This document shows positions 23,927 through 32,428 of a DNA stretch of 59,112 bases, one piece after another (position 1 is the first letter of the stretch; each line of letters starts with the position of its first letter). The notes under the pieces are model-generated. The model saw only the letters and a list, made by a program, of their open reading frames with translations, was not told where the DNA came from and made no database searches. Location: positions 1 to 59,112 of IMG/VR virus record IMGVR_UViG_3300043256_000282; one strand, given 5' to 3'. Origin of the DNA: a virus. Position numbers and translations under genes: made by a program.

Positions 23927-24318
23927 GCGAGCAGACACTTGTAGAGAGATTGCAGACGACAGAAGCGCATGGGCAAGTAACACTCACGCCCGAGGAGATG
24001 GTGTCTTATGGGGCAAGTGTTCCGACAGCATTTGTTGACCACACGCCGCTTCTACGCGCTGCCGCCGACCGCATCGAGGAGCTAGAGGCCATCGTCGAGA
24101 AGCTGCCCAAGACTGCGGATGGGGTAATAGTTGTACCAGGGATGCAGGGCGTTTGGATTTCGCCACACCAGGTAACTGCTGGGATTCGTGAGTGTTTCGG
24201 CGGCTTGGAAGCTGAGTACGACGGAGACAACGGACCTGAACATATGCCGTTTGACCAGACATACTCCACCCGCGCCGCCGCCGAGGCTGCCAAGGGAGCC
24301 GAGGCCGGAAAGAAGTGA
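23923..24318 (+). CDS. Hypothetical protein, second tandem paralogue
   Basis: 131 aa, ATGA overlap. Shares the segments RIEELEAIV, TADGVIVVPGM and TYSTRAAAEAAK with the preceding product and has an extra N-terminal part (VTLTPEEMVSYG). Function unknown. Confidence 0.6.
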   Translation: MSEQTLVERLQTTEAHGQVTLTPEEMVSYGASVPTAFVDHTPLLRAAADRIEELEAIVEKLPKTADGVIVVPGMQGVWISPHQVTAGIRECFGGLEAEYDGDNGPEHMPFDQTYSTRAAAEAAKGAEAGKK

Positions 24319-25010
24319 TCCGCAACATGCCACCGTCTCCGGGGGAGACCTTGGAGGCGGTGTGCCTTCTTTTCCGGGCGCTGGATGAAACCCAAATCAA
24401 TCGCATGTTCCAGGCCAATGCGCCAGGGGCACACAACCAAATCCGGACGATGGCCGCCGGCGCCCTCTACTACGTCGGGGCCGCCGACTACAACCTGGCC
24501 GCCGCGCTGCTGAACTTCACCAGTCGGCACAACGTCACAAAGTCGATCAATCGCTACCAAGACTTGCCGCGCGCTATTCGCGATCCGTGGGAAGAGACCG
24601 TGCGCGAGCTTGCCTACTTCTGGCGCAACGAACCCAACAAGGCCCAGCATAAGCGGGCCGGAGTCGTGGCGTGGAATCGCCTGCCCGAGATCGTGAAATG
24701 GGTGGCCGACAACCGATGGCAACGCAAGATTATTATCACGGGGCCAATGCTCACCCGGCTGCGCATGATCGGCGGTCTAGCGAAGTATGAACCGCCGGGC
24801 TGGGACTGCCCAATGTGCCGGAAGCTGGAACGCCGCGAGCTGCTCAATCGCAGTGTACTCTCCACTCGCAAACGCGCCCGCGCCATCCTATGCTACCGCA
24901 TCAACGCCGCTGGCCGACGCATATTGGAACGATTGGATGCTGCTAAGCCGCAACGAAGTCGCACGGATGATCAAAGAGCAGATCGCCCGGACGCTGCTGC
25001 GGCCAACTGA
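24315..25010 (+). CDS. Hypothetical protein with Cys knuckle
   Basis: 231 aa, GTG start overlapping the previous stop. A helical N-terminal domain (about 1-85) and a basic C-terminal domain with CPMC (about 165-168) and many Arg/Lys residues. The tail is polar and disordered. A nucleic-acid-binding role is plausible, perhaps in replication, but no family is recognised. Its last 74 bases overlap the start of the collar-domain gene. Confidence 0.6.
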   Translation: MIRNMPPSPGETLEAVCLLFRALDETQINRMFQANAPGAHNQIRTMAAGALYYVGAADYNLAAALLNFTSRHNVTKSINRYQDLPRAIRDPWEETVRELAYFWRNEPNKAQHKRAGVVAWNRLPEIVKWVADNRWQRKIIITGPMLTRLRMIGGLAKYEPPGWDCPMCRKLERRELLNRSVLSTRKRARAILCYRINAAGRRILERLDAAKPQRSRTDDQRADRPDAAAAN

Positions 25011-25311
25011 CACTCTCCAGCCAAATGGTGCTTTGGCCGCCGACGTGATTGTTGATCCCGATGGCGGCCTTGCCGCAAGCTCGGTCGGCCTTGCCATAGT
25101 GCTTGGCGCTGGCGACGAAACGGGACGCTTGGCTCCATTCGGTAGCCCCGCCCCGCATACAGGATTCCTCTATTGCGACGGATCGGCGGTCTCAAGAGCG
25201 ACGTATTCTGCTCTATTCGCCAAGATTGGGACGACGTATGGCGCAGGCGATGGTGCAACGACGTTCAATCTTCCCGACGGTCGCGGCGTGGCGATCATAG
25301 GAGTTTCGTAG
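24937..25311 (+). CDS. Tail collar domain protein
   Basis: 124 aa from ATG 24937; an ATG at 24967 is an alternative and the open frame extends back to 24787. The C-terminal ~70 residues are a phage tail-collar domain: APFGSPAPHTGFLYCDGSAVSRATYSALFAKIG, TYGAGDGATTFNLPDGRG. Such domains cap tail fibres and mediate binding to the cell surface. It opens a second adsorption-type cluster far from the main virion module. Confidence 0.85.
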   Translation: MLLSRNEVARMIKEQIARTLLRPTDTLQPNGALAADVIVDPDGGLAASSVGLAIVLGAGDETGRLAPFGSPAPHTGFLYCDGSAVSRATYSALFAKIGTTYGAGDGATTFNLPDGRGVAIIGVS

Positions 25312-25716
25312 ATGGCTGACATCCACGCGTTAGACGGCAACAATAAACAGTGGCGGCTGGTGATGCACTTCCCGGTCCCTGGCGGCGTCAACAGCGTCGG
25401 CGTTTCTTGGTCTGATGCGTTGGTGTTGCTGTCGACGATCAACACCGGATTGCCACCTCAGTCGATCCTGAACAATTCGACGACGGGCGATCCTGCGACC
25501 GCTGGCCCTGGTGAGATCAGCGACAATGCCAAAGCCGCACTCGCTGCTGGCACGTTGTTCGAGCATCAGAAGATGGTTCCCCTCGAAAGCAACGGTACAT
25601 TGCCCGCCCAGCTTAGGGTTGCCGCCCGCAAGTTTTACCGGAACGAGAAAGCCGACCTCACCGACCAACTCAAGCAGAAGTTGAAGTACTTCGGCTATCA
25701 GGAGGCTGGCGCATGA
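25312..25716 (+). CDS. Hypothetical protein of the second adsorption cluster
   Basis: 134 aa, GGAG upstream, directly after the collar gene. Mixed alpha/beta; the C-terminal helix (RNEKADLTDQLKQKLKYFGYQ) is basic. Proteins of this layout are found near fibre genes in other phages. Stop overlaps next start. Confidence 0.6.
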   Translation: MADIHALDGNNKQWRLVMHFPVPGGVNSVGVSWSDALVLLSTINTGLPPQSILNNSTTGDPATAGPGEISDNAKAALAAGTLFEHQKMVPLESNGTLPAQLRVAARKFYRNEKADLTDQLKQKLKYFGYQEAGA

Positions 25717-26333
25717 CTACCTCTACTCCGGTAATTACAGACGACACGCTGCTCCTGAGTCATCAACTTATCACGCATCCGGACAGTAAGTATGGGGCGC
25801 CACTGGACGTTGAGACGAAGTGGTGGGCTCTCATTGATATGTCGGCGGGATTTATAGAGGCTGCTGCTAACACAAATCCGGGCAAGTTTATTATTCAAAC
25901 ATCGGCACGATCGTCAGGTGATGAAGATTGGATAGATGCATATACAGCAGAGATTCCGGAAACGGGTACGCCTGCTGATGAAGCACTGACGAATACCGAA
26001 ACATTGGGCACCAAGGTTCTGCGTGTTGCAGCAACGACCGGGTTTGCTGCTCTCAACGACATCTACATTCTAGATGCGTCGGTGTTGGCTGATAGCGAAT
26101 GGGCGAAAGTTGAAACAATCGTCGCGGCGACCTCTATCGACATTACTGACGGCCTGACAACCGGAAAAGATAGTGCAGACACCATCTTCGGAAGTGCGTT
26201 CCGCGATTCGATTGGTCTTGATCTCAGATCGGTGAGTCGGATTCGTGCGATCTTCATGCACGAGGGAGTAGCTGGAGCAAATATGCACGTCAAGGTACAA
26301 ATCTCAACCTTTGATTCGGTACTCAACGTCTGA
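25713..26333 (+). CDS. Hypothetical beta-rich protein of the adsorption cluster
   Basis: 206 aa, ATGA overlap. Beta-rich throughout (WWALIDMS, KFIIQTSARSSGDEDWIDAY, RIRAIFMHEGVAGANMHVKVQIS), consistent with a structural or carbohydrate-binding jelly-roll fold. Somewhat more AT-rich than the left half of the genome. Confidence 0.6.
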   Translation: MTTSTPVITDDTLLLSHQLITHPDSKYGAPLDVETKWWALIDMSAGFIEAAANTNPGKFIIQTSARSSGDEDWIDAYTAEIPETGTPADEALTNTETLGTKVLRVAATTGFAALNDIYILDASVLADSEWAKVETIVAATSIDITDGLTTGKDSADTIFGSAFRDSIGLDLRSVSRIRAIFMHEGVAGANMHVKVQISTFDSVLNV

Positions 26334-27133
26334 TGATCCAGGTCTACCAAGACATTGTTCAGCCGGTCGTTCGGTTCCCGTGGGAGTCGATGCGCGAGCA
26401 TGAACCGTCGCGTGCGTTCGTTCAAGGGAGCACGCAATACTTCGAGCTTGCGACCTCTGTTTTGTCTGGGGTTCCATCGACCTTCTCTACATGGTTCAAC
26501 GTCAATGACCTTACGAACGACCACATTCTTATGGCGTTAGCTAACTCAAGCGGCGCAACCGTGTTTTTTATTCTACGTGCCGCTGGTGGAATTGCTGGCG
26601 ACCCCTTGCGTTTCACAGCCAGAAATGCCGGTACCGCTCGCCATGCCGATACAACGGTAGCCTTCAAGATGAATACCTGGCAGCATGCACTCGCTCGCGT
26701 CCGCAGTGCAACTGATCGGGACTGCCGCATAGATAACGGAAGTGAAGGCACAAGCACAGATGCTATTACCCCAGCGGGCATTGATACGATGTCGATTGGA
26801 CGAGTTGGGGATTCTTCGCCCACCGGAAATATAGACGGACGCCTCTCCTGGCCGTGTTTCTGGAACGTCTATCTCACTGATGCGGAGGGCGGCGAACTCG
26901 CATCCGGTCGGCCCCCGTGGGAGGTTCGACCAGAATCTATTGTCGCTTGTCCAGACTTTAGAACGCTCTGGGACCCGTTCCTGAAACTGCAATTCCCGAG
27001 CTTCAATGGTCCCACAATCGCCAACCCCTACCGCGACTGGACACTGCCAGGCGACACGGCACAGTTCATTGATACACCTGTGGCGGCAGCAGCAGGCATA
27101 CCGATATTACGACGACGAATGGAAGCCGCGTAA
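26333..27133 (+). CDS. LamG/concanavalin-like lectin domain protein
   Basis: 266 aa, TGATG overlap. Residues about 40-165 follow the LamG-type pattern: FSTWFNVNDLTNDHILMAL, WQHALARVRSATDRDCRIDNG, MSIGRVGDSSPTGNIDGRLSWPCFWNVYLTD. The last segment is the usual strand that ends such lectins. The fold binds sugars, so the protein is probably displayed on the virion for glycan attachment. The C-terminal 70 residues describe the domain edge with polar loops. Confidence 0.75.
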   Translation: MIQVYQDIVQPVVRFPWESMREHEPSRAFVQGSTQYFELATSVLSGVPSTFSTWFNVNDLTNDHILMALANSSGATVFFILRAAGGIAGDPLRFTARNAGTARHADTTVAFKMNTWQHALARVRSATDRDCRIDNGSEGTSTDAITPAGIDTMSIGRVGDSSPTGNIDGRLSWPCFWNVYLTDAEGGELASGRPPWEVRPESIVACPDFRTLWDPFLKLQFPSFNGPTIANPYRDWTLPGDTAQFIDTPVAAAAGIPILRRRMEAA

Positions 27134-28509
27134 TGCAAGGCATTCATCTACGAAAATACGGGGTCGAAACAACAATTGACTTCGAGTTATACGAAGTTGA
27201 TGGCGTTGATCTTCGTGTCGATTGGGTTCCGCAAGCTGCCGATTGCGAAATAATGAAGGATGAAGGGGCCAGCACACAATGCGCGAACACAGCCACCGAC
27301 GAAGGTTCGACTTATTCAATCGTGCTGACCGCGACCGAAATGGAGGCTGCTCGGCATATTCTCAAGATTGTGGATTCGGCAACCGGGAAGGTCTTTCTCG
27401 ATAAGGTCATCAGTATTGAAACCTATGGCCATGCGAGCGCGCAGCACGCCTTCGATCTGAATACGGCGACACAGGATGTCAATGCCATCCAGATTTCCGG
27501 CAGTGCCACGGCCGCCGACAATCTAGAGACGCTTTACGATGGCGTGGAAGGATTCTACGGAGCCTACGCAGGCCCGCGAGGCCCTGGCGTCTATCTCAAT
27601 GATGCGGCCGGGAACACCAATACGGTCAACGGCGTTGACGGCACTCTGGCGAATCCCGTCTCCACGATCGCTGCGGCAAAAACCATCGCGGAGAGCCTCT
27701 TCAACAAACCTCGTATCTATCTCATCAACAATTCAGACGCGATTCTGGCCGCGGCGATGCCAGACTATGAGTTCGTCGGCATCGGTGAGATGATGGCGAA
27801 CACAATCGACCTTGGTTCGCGGGACGTTGACCATAGCCATTTCTTCAACGTATTGATTACCGGTGCCCAGGGTGGTACGCAGCGCTTCCAGGCTACCGGC
27901 TGTGTTCTTTTCGCGATTACCGGGATGGAGATAACGGCGTTAGCGTGTCTAATTGCCGATAACACCAGCCTCGTATTGCGTAATGACTGTGCCTTTGACT
28001 CTTGCTTCTCGGCAGTTGCCGGCGGCAGCACTCCCACTTTGAACATCAACTCCGTTGCGAATGTCAACGTCTACTTCCGGCATCATTCAGGTGGCATGCA
28101 AATTGACAATGCCGTTGCGACAACTGTCATCTCGTATGATTGTCCGGCTGGACAGCTTGTCATCGGCGCGACCTGCACGGACTTGACAATCGTTCCACGT
28201 GGCAATCTATCGCTTACGGATAACGGCACGTCAACAAATCTGGACCCGGACGCCGTGATGAACCGGACGAACGTGAACGCGGAGGTTGCCGACGTTCTAA
28301 ATACGGACGCCCAGCCCGAAGTAACTGCTGTCCCAGCTGCCAATGCCTCCTTGAGCGCCAAAGTCAATTGGATGTTCGCACAGGCGCGCAACAAGGGCCT
28401 GCAAACGAGCACCACCAAGACGTTGAGAAACGATGCAGACGATGCGGACATCGCCACGTCGGCTATCTCCAGCGATGGAACTACATTCACACGGAACAAA
28501 TGGATCTAA
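27133..28509 (+). CDS. Fibre-like beta-rich protein
   Basis: 458 aa, TAATG overlap. N-terminal ~100 residues resemble an attachment domain. A VDGTLANPVSTIAAAKTIAES segment (about 170-190) is the typical opening of a right-handed beta-helix repeat region (as in pectate-lyase-like fibres), followed by repeated short beta segments with Asn, Thr and Gly. The end is rich in small polar residues. Probably a tail spike or fibre; enzymatic activity not demonstrated by any visible motif. Confidence 0.7.
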   Translation: MQGIHLRKYGVETTIDFELYEVDGVDLRVDWVPQAADCEIMKDEGASTQCANTATDEGSTYSIVLTATEMEAARHILKIVDSATGKVFLDKVISIETYGHASAQHAFDLNTATQDVNAIQISGSATAADNLETLYDGVEGFYGAYAGPRGPGVYLNDAAGNTNTVNGVDGTLANPVSTIAAAKTIAESLFNKPRIYLINNSDAILAAAMPDYEFVGIGEMMANTIDLGSRDVDHSHFFNVLITGAQGGTQRFQATGCVLFAITGMEITALACLIADNTSLVLRNDCAFDSCFSAVAGGSTPTLNINSVANVNVYFRHHSGGMQIDNAVATTVISYDCPAGQLVIGATCTDLTIVPRGNLSLTDNGTSTNLDPDAVMNRTNVNAEVADVLNTDAQPEVTAVPAANASLSAKVNWMFAQARNKGLQTSTTKTLRNDADDADIATSAISSDGTTFTRNKWI

Positions 28510-28512
28510 GAG

Positions 28513-29838
28513 ATGGCTGACAACACTACACTTCCCGGCACTGGCGATGTATACGCTTCCGATGATCGAGGCGGTGTGAAGTTTCAGAAGGTTGTGGTTG
28601 AGTCGGAACTTGGTAGCCCGTCCGTCGATGCCTTCCATCGGTGGCGCGTTAGCAACCCGACGACATTATTCGATTCCAAGCTGATCAACCTCGATAATGC
28701 GCCCTTGTTCTGGGACGAACAACTTGATTCCGGCACGATGGCGACAACGACTCCGACCGCCGCTAAGCCGTACATCGACTTTACCAGTTCAAATGGAGTG
28801 GCGGGGCAGCGCACCCGTCAAACGTTCCGTCGGTTCAATTACCAACCGGGCAAATCTCAACTTATTCAGATGACCGGGGTCTTAGAACTCGCCAGCGGCG
28901 TGAAGACCGGGTGCGAGAGACGGATCGGCTATTTCGACGACGACAATGGGGCTTTCTTTGAAAGCGATGCTGGCACCATCGGTGTGACGGTACGAACGAA
29001 CGATTCCGGCTCCCCGGTAGATACTACAGTCGCGCAGGCCAATTGGAATCTTGATACTATGGACGGCGGCGATGATTCCGCCAACCCAAGCGGAGATACG
29101 GTCGATTGGACCAAGGCCCAGATTTTCGTCATCGACTTCCAATGGTTATCTGTCGGACGTGTAAGATTCGGTGTCGAACTCGGCGGGCATCTGCATTATG
29201 TCCATGAGGTCGTGCAAGCAAATACCGCTGCGATTCCGTGGGCCTCTACACCCAACTTGCCGCTACGTTACCAGATCATTGCAACAACGGATTCTGGTGT
29301 ATGCTCCATGCGCTGTATTTGCGCGGCGGTCACTTCCGAGGGAGGCACGGACGACATCGGCATAGTCCGGTATCGTTCAACAGCAGGGGCCGGGGTCACT
29401 ACCGACGCAGAAAATTCGCTTTTTGCCGTTGTTGGTATCAGACTTAAATCAACTCATATCGGCACAACCATCAAGATGCTCACGGCGGCGATTCAGGTGC
29501 ACACGGCGAACGAGTTTCTGGAATGGGTTCTGCTGTTCAACGCCACCGTGGCGGGCACGTTCACCTATGGCGATCTCACGAACAGTGCTATGCAGACGGC
29601 TCTTGGGGCTACGGCGAATACGGTAACGGGCGGCACCGAGATCGGGGGTGGATACGTCGAGACGGGTGGTGGGCAAAGCGCGCAGGGGTCAGGTGGTGGC
29701 GATTTGGATAATGCCTTGATGCTCGGTGTTGCTATTGACGGAACCACTTTGGATACCATTGTTCTGGCTGTGCGTCCAATCGGCGGTGTGTCGGCGGCGA
29801 TTGTGGAGGGGTCATTAACTTGGCGTGAGATCAGTTAA
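28513..29838 (+). CDS. Virion-associated beta-rich protein
   Basis: 441 aa. Strongly beta-rich. A SPSVDAFHRWRVSNPTTLFDSK region followed by PLFWDEQ and 'RQTFRRFNYQPGKSQLIQMTGVL' resembles large phage structural proteins of unknown name found next to tail fibre genes. A Gly-rich loop (GGGYVETGGGQSAQGSGGG, about residues 377-395) precedes the last domain. Fibre, baseplate or decoration role likely. Confidence 0.65.
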   Translation: MADNTTLPGTGDVYASDDRGGVKFQKVVVESELGSPSVDAFHRWRVSNPTTLFDSKLINLDNAPLFWDEQLDSGTMATTTPTAAKPYIDFTSSNGVAGQRTRQTFRRFNYQPGKSQLIQMTGVLELASGVKTGCERRIGYFDDDNGAFFESDAGTIGVTVRTNDSGSPVDTTVAQANWNLDTMDGGDDSANPSGDTVDWTKAQIFVIDFQWLSVGRVRFGVELGGHLHYVHEVVQANTAAIPWASTPNLPLRYQIIATTDSGVCSMRCICAAVTSEGGTDDIGIVRYRSTAGAGVTTDAENSLFAVVGIRLKSTHIGTTIKMLTAAIQVHTANEFLEWVLLFNATVAGTFTYGDLTNSAMQTALGATANTVTGGTEIGGGYVETGGGQSAQGSGGGDLDNALMLGVAIDGTTLDTIVLAVRPIGGVSAAIVEGSLTWREIS

Positions 29839-30071
29839 TGCCGCTGATCCCTCTATTCATTCAGAATGAAGTCGATGCGGGCGACGCCGATCTCTTGTCT
29901 GCGTTCAACTTCTGCAACCCCTTCGATCACATCCTCCCATTCGCGGACGGTATCGTCTCAGACCTGGACATGCAGCACTTGTGGGGGATGTCAACGGCAA
30001 TCGCAGCGGAGATCGTCGGGGCTCCTGGGGCCCTGGCCCCGAATCTGGCATATTGGTTCATCAAGACCTGA
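29838..30071 (+). CDS. Hypothetical small protein ending the adsorption cluster
   Basis: 77 aa, TAATG overlap. Hydrophobic patches (APGALAPNLAYWFI) and an acidic N-terminus. No family is recognised. Confidence 0.6.
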   Translation: MPLIPLFIQNEVDAGDADLLSAFNFCNPFDHILPFADGIVSDLDMQHLWGMSTAIAAEIVGAPGALAPNLAYWFIKT

Positions 30072-30268
30072 CAGGAAATTCACAGGAAGCCCGACCGCTT
30101 GCGAAGGGCCGGGCCGGCTGGTAGATTGCCCCCGTGACACGGAATCGTCACTGATCGGCACGGACGCCGTGAGGCGGCGGCCGGGGAAATTCTCCTCCTC
30201 CCGATCGTCGCTTTTCAGAGCTGATCGAGAATCTTTGTTGACGGACTGGCGATCGAGCCGAATGAGCT
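30072..30268. other. Intergenic region
   Basis: About 200 bases without a supported gene between the adsorption cluster and hairpin element 2. TTGACG at 30238-30243 lies 25 bases from TATAAT, too far for a normal promoter. Nothing else seen. Confidence 0.4.
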
Positions 30269-30353
30269 TATAATGACCCGGCGATCTGATTCATCTTGTC
30301 CCCCACAGCCGCCCACGCGCCACCTTGCCGGGTCATCGCGTCGGCGGTTTTTT
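30269..30353 (+). ncRNA. Candidate hairpin RNA / terminator element 2
   Basis: A perfect -10 box TATAAT (30269-30274) lacks a good -35. A strong hairpin CCGCC-C-ACGCG (30309-30319) with CGCGT-C-GGCGG (30337-30347) and six T forms a terminator. Its loop contains GCCGGGTCAT (30327-30336), the exact complement of ATGACCCGGC (30273-30282), so a pseudoknot or an alternative long-stem structure is possible. The plan recalls 7621-7700. Whether the left arm is transcribed is uncertain, because it overlaps the -10 box. Confidence 0.45.
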
Positions 30354-30776
30354 CATGCGCAGACATAGGGCCAGGATGCCCAACCCTCGCTCAGTAGGGA
30401 TAGCCTGTGAGACAGACAACTGAGCCGCCGATGATCTTGGCGTCGTTTGGATCAGTCTTGTTTTGAGGCCATGTCTTGAGTCGCCAGCACCCCTACCTGG
30501 CGCTCCGCCACCTGGCGGAAGCTCAGCGATCCCCTTGAAGCTGGAGTTCGCCTCACCTGAAATGGTTTGATGTGGATCGTGGGTGCGTCTGCCCGGCTCC
30601 GCCGTTTGCAGAATCGCGAACTCACCCTTAGAAAGCTGGGGGTGAATGCGCCAACCCTCACCACCGTTGCAGAGCGCCAAGAAAGATCGTTCAATGCAGA
30701 ATAGGAAATCAAAAAAAGCGCAGCGCGTGTAGCGCCTTGTCTTACTCTTTCACTCTTTTCTTGAAAGGTCTTTGTC
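30354..30776. other. Long 5' leader or intergenic region before the RRM gene
   Basis: No credible gene. Inverted repeats CCGCC-ACCT-GGCGG (30505-30518) and TCACCC ... GGGTGA (30621-30644), and a minus-strand terminator-like GCGC hairpin followed by seven T (complement of 30711-30737). A structured leader controlling the RRM gene would fit, as RNA-binding proteins often regulate themselves. Confidence 0.4.
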
Positions 30777-31028
30777 GTGACGAACATCTATGTCGGGAAT
30801 CTGAATTTCGAGACAAGCGAAACTGATTTGCGTGATCACTTTGCGCAATACGGTGAAGTGAAGTCGGTCAAGATCATCACGGATCGCGAAACCGGAAAGC
30901 CGCGCGGCTTCGCTTTCGTGGAAATGCCCAACGGCAGCGAAGGGCAAGCGGCCATCGACGAACTCGACGGCGTTGCGTTGAATGGTCGCGAACTGAAAGT
31001 CAACACGGCCAATCCTCGGAGGGATTGA
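30777..31028 (+). CDS. RRM-type RNA-binding protein
   Basis: 83 aa, GTG start with GAAAGG upstream. A complete RNA recognition motif: RNP2 IYVGNL (residues 3-8) and RNP1 RGFAFVEM (about 43-50), with the normal helix ETDLRDHFAQYG and the SVKIITDRETGKP strand-loop. It matches the small bacterial single-RRM proteins (cyanobacterial Rbp-like and relatives). Such proteins bind single-stranded RNA and act in cold or RNA stability control. The gene stands alone between a long leader and a terminator-like hairpin, suggesting independent expression and acquisition from a bacterium. Confidence 0.9.
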   Translation: MTNIYVGNLNFETSETDLRDHFAQYGEVKSVKIITDRETGKPRGFAFVEMPNGSEGQAAIDELDGVALNGRELKVNTANPRRD

Positions 31029-31046
31029 TCTGACGTTTTCCTGTCG

Positions 31047-31083
31047 GCCGGCGTGGGGCGTGTGTGGCGTCCCCGCCGGCTTT
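31047..31083 (+). terminator. Weak terminator-like hairpin after the RRM gene
   Basis: GCCGGC-GT-GGGG (31047-31058) pairs with CCCC-GCCGGC (31071-31080), followed by only TTT. Stable stem, short T-run. Confidence 0.5.
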
Positions 31084-31094
31084 GGAGATGAGCG

Positions 31095-31406
31095 ATGGCT
31101 GACCCAACACCAGTAGCGATGAGACTGGCCGAAGTTTCACTTGATGCGTCATTGAACGAACACGTCCTTGACATCGACGAGGACGGGAAAGTAACAAGGG
31201 TAGATCAACTTGCCATTGCCCATGCCCTCGACGACGCTGGGGTGAGAGAGGCGGTGAGCATGTTAGATCATTGTATCCGCAGTTGCATGGCTCTTGGCTC
31301 GACATTTGACGGTCCAGGGAAACGCTTTGCGGCAGCAATGCAGCAAGACCTCAGCTATACCCTCTCCGCCCTCACCGGGACACAGGAGACAAGTGATGGG
31401 GATTGA
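31095..31406 (+). CDS. Hypothetical acidic protein
   Basis: 103 aa, GGAG upstream. Helical and acidic; no motif. Its end overlaps the start of the membrane-protein gene by 11 bases. Confidence 0.55.
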   Translation: MADPTPVAMRLAEVSLDASLNEHVLDIDEDGKVTRVDQLAIAHALDDAGVREAVSMLDHCIRSCMALGSTFDGPGKRFAAAMQQDLSYTLSALTGTQETSDGD

Positions 31407-31521
31407 TCACTGGACATGGGTTCATTGGTTCGTGGTTTTCTTCCTTACCTTCTCAGGTTTGTCCATCATCTGCGTGTACTTGCTTATGGGACAAACATAC
31501 AGAGGACGACGTGATGACTGA
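31396..31521 (+). CDS. Small membrane protein, holin-like candidate
   Basis: 41 aa. One hydrophobic segment (about residues 8-31: WVHWFVVFFLTFSGLSIICVYLLM) followed by a basic tail (GQTYRGRRDD). SD AGGAGAC. Directly before the TIM-barrel hydrolase-like gene, so it could be the hole-forming partner of that enzyme; this rests on position only. Confidence 0.5.
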   Translation: MGIDHWTWVHWFVVFFLTFSGLSIICVYLLMGQTYRGRRDD

Positions 31522-31547
31522 CCTCACCACCCTTTCGGAGACAAGCA

Positions 31548-32399
31548 ATGAATGAGAATGACCAGCCCGCCCCGACCAGCAAGAGTATCCGCCTCATGTA
31601 TTGGATATTGGACGCCCCACCGGAGATCACGGCGATAGCTGAAGCCCTCGACTTCGATCGCATCGGCTTCGTGCGGCCATCTTTGTATACCAAGTGGAAC
31701 CCGAAGCGATTCGACGTAGAGTGGGCCCAGCAAAACTTGGAAAAGATCACGGCCGCGCTGGAGGGTGGGGAATGGATGGTTACGGACCTGGAGGGAGAAC
31801 CACGGCGGAGAGTTCGGTACCCAGACGAGTATGACGACGAGCCCGGCGAAGTGCGGCGGGCCGTCAAAGAATACCTGACAATGTGGAAATGGTTTCGCAG
31901 CCACTTCCCCAACCTCAAGTTGTCGGAATGGAATCTATCGCCGGGCGTTGATAGCGATCGGTTTCCGCTCGCCGAAAAGCTGGTGCTCAGTTCACTCGAC
32001 GCCATCGATATCTCGCTCTATTGGCGTCATCGCCCAGGTTGGCTCAACGGCCACCGGAAAGTGGTCGCACACGCCGTCGAACTCGGGCGCGCCCACAACA
32101 AGCCGGTCATCGTCTGGGTGTGGGAGCGGTACCTGGTTTGGAATGACGATCACACCGTCGCGGTGTACACGCCGGTCCCCCGCGAGGCGATCGATCAGAT
32201 GATCGGCCTGGCGATGACTGATGGCGTTGACATCGTCGCGCTATGGAGTAACACCTACGCGATCCTCGCCGCGAACAACCCGAGGAAGATCATCGCCGAG
32301 ACGGCCGGGCGTGATGCCGGCGACGATCCGCTGCCTGAGATCAACGCGAACAAGGTACGTCTTATGGCAGAGATGCGCCTACAGGCAGGCGCGGGATGA
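31548..32399 (+). CDS. TIM-barrel glycoside-hydrolase-like protein
   Basis: 283 aa, SD GGAGA. A regular beta/alpha order runs through the protein: IRLMYWILD, RIGFVRPSLY, WMVTDLEGEP, LKLSEWNLSP, AIDISLYW, KPVIVWVWERY, VDIVALWS. The D-x-E in VTDLEGEP at a strand end is typical of glycoside hydrolase active sites, and the Trp-rich pocket suits sugar binding. No signal peptide. It may be the endolysin or a capsular-polysaccharide hydrolase; the family is not identified. Confidence 0.55.
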   Translation: MNENDQPAPTSKSIRLMYWILDAPPEITAIAEALDFDRIGFVRPSLYTKWNPKRFDVEWAQQNLEKITAALEGGEWMVTDLEGEPRRRVRYPDEYDDEPGEVRRAVKEYLTMWKWFRSHFPNLKLSEWNLSPGVDSDRFPLAEKLVLSSLDAIDISLYWRHRPGWLNGHRKVVAHAVELGRAHNKPVIVWVWERYLVWNDDHTVAVYTPVPREAIDQMIGLAMTDGVDIVALWSNTYAILAANNPRKIIAETAGRDAGDDPLPEINANKVRLMAEMRLQAGAG

Positions 32400-32428
32400 A
32401 AATGATGAGTTGAACAAGGAGCAATTCG

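Noticed and set aside
30238-30274. TTGACG...TATAAT as a full promoter
   Set aside because: The spacer is 25 bases, well outside the usual 16-18; only the -10 box is kept as an observation.
30333-30787. Minus-strand frames before the RRM gene
   Set aside because: No ribosome sites and no protein-like pattern; the region is better read as a structured leader.
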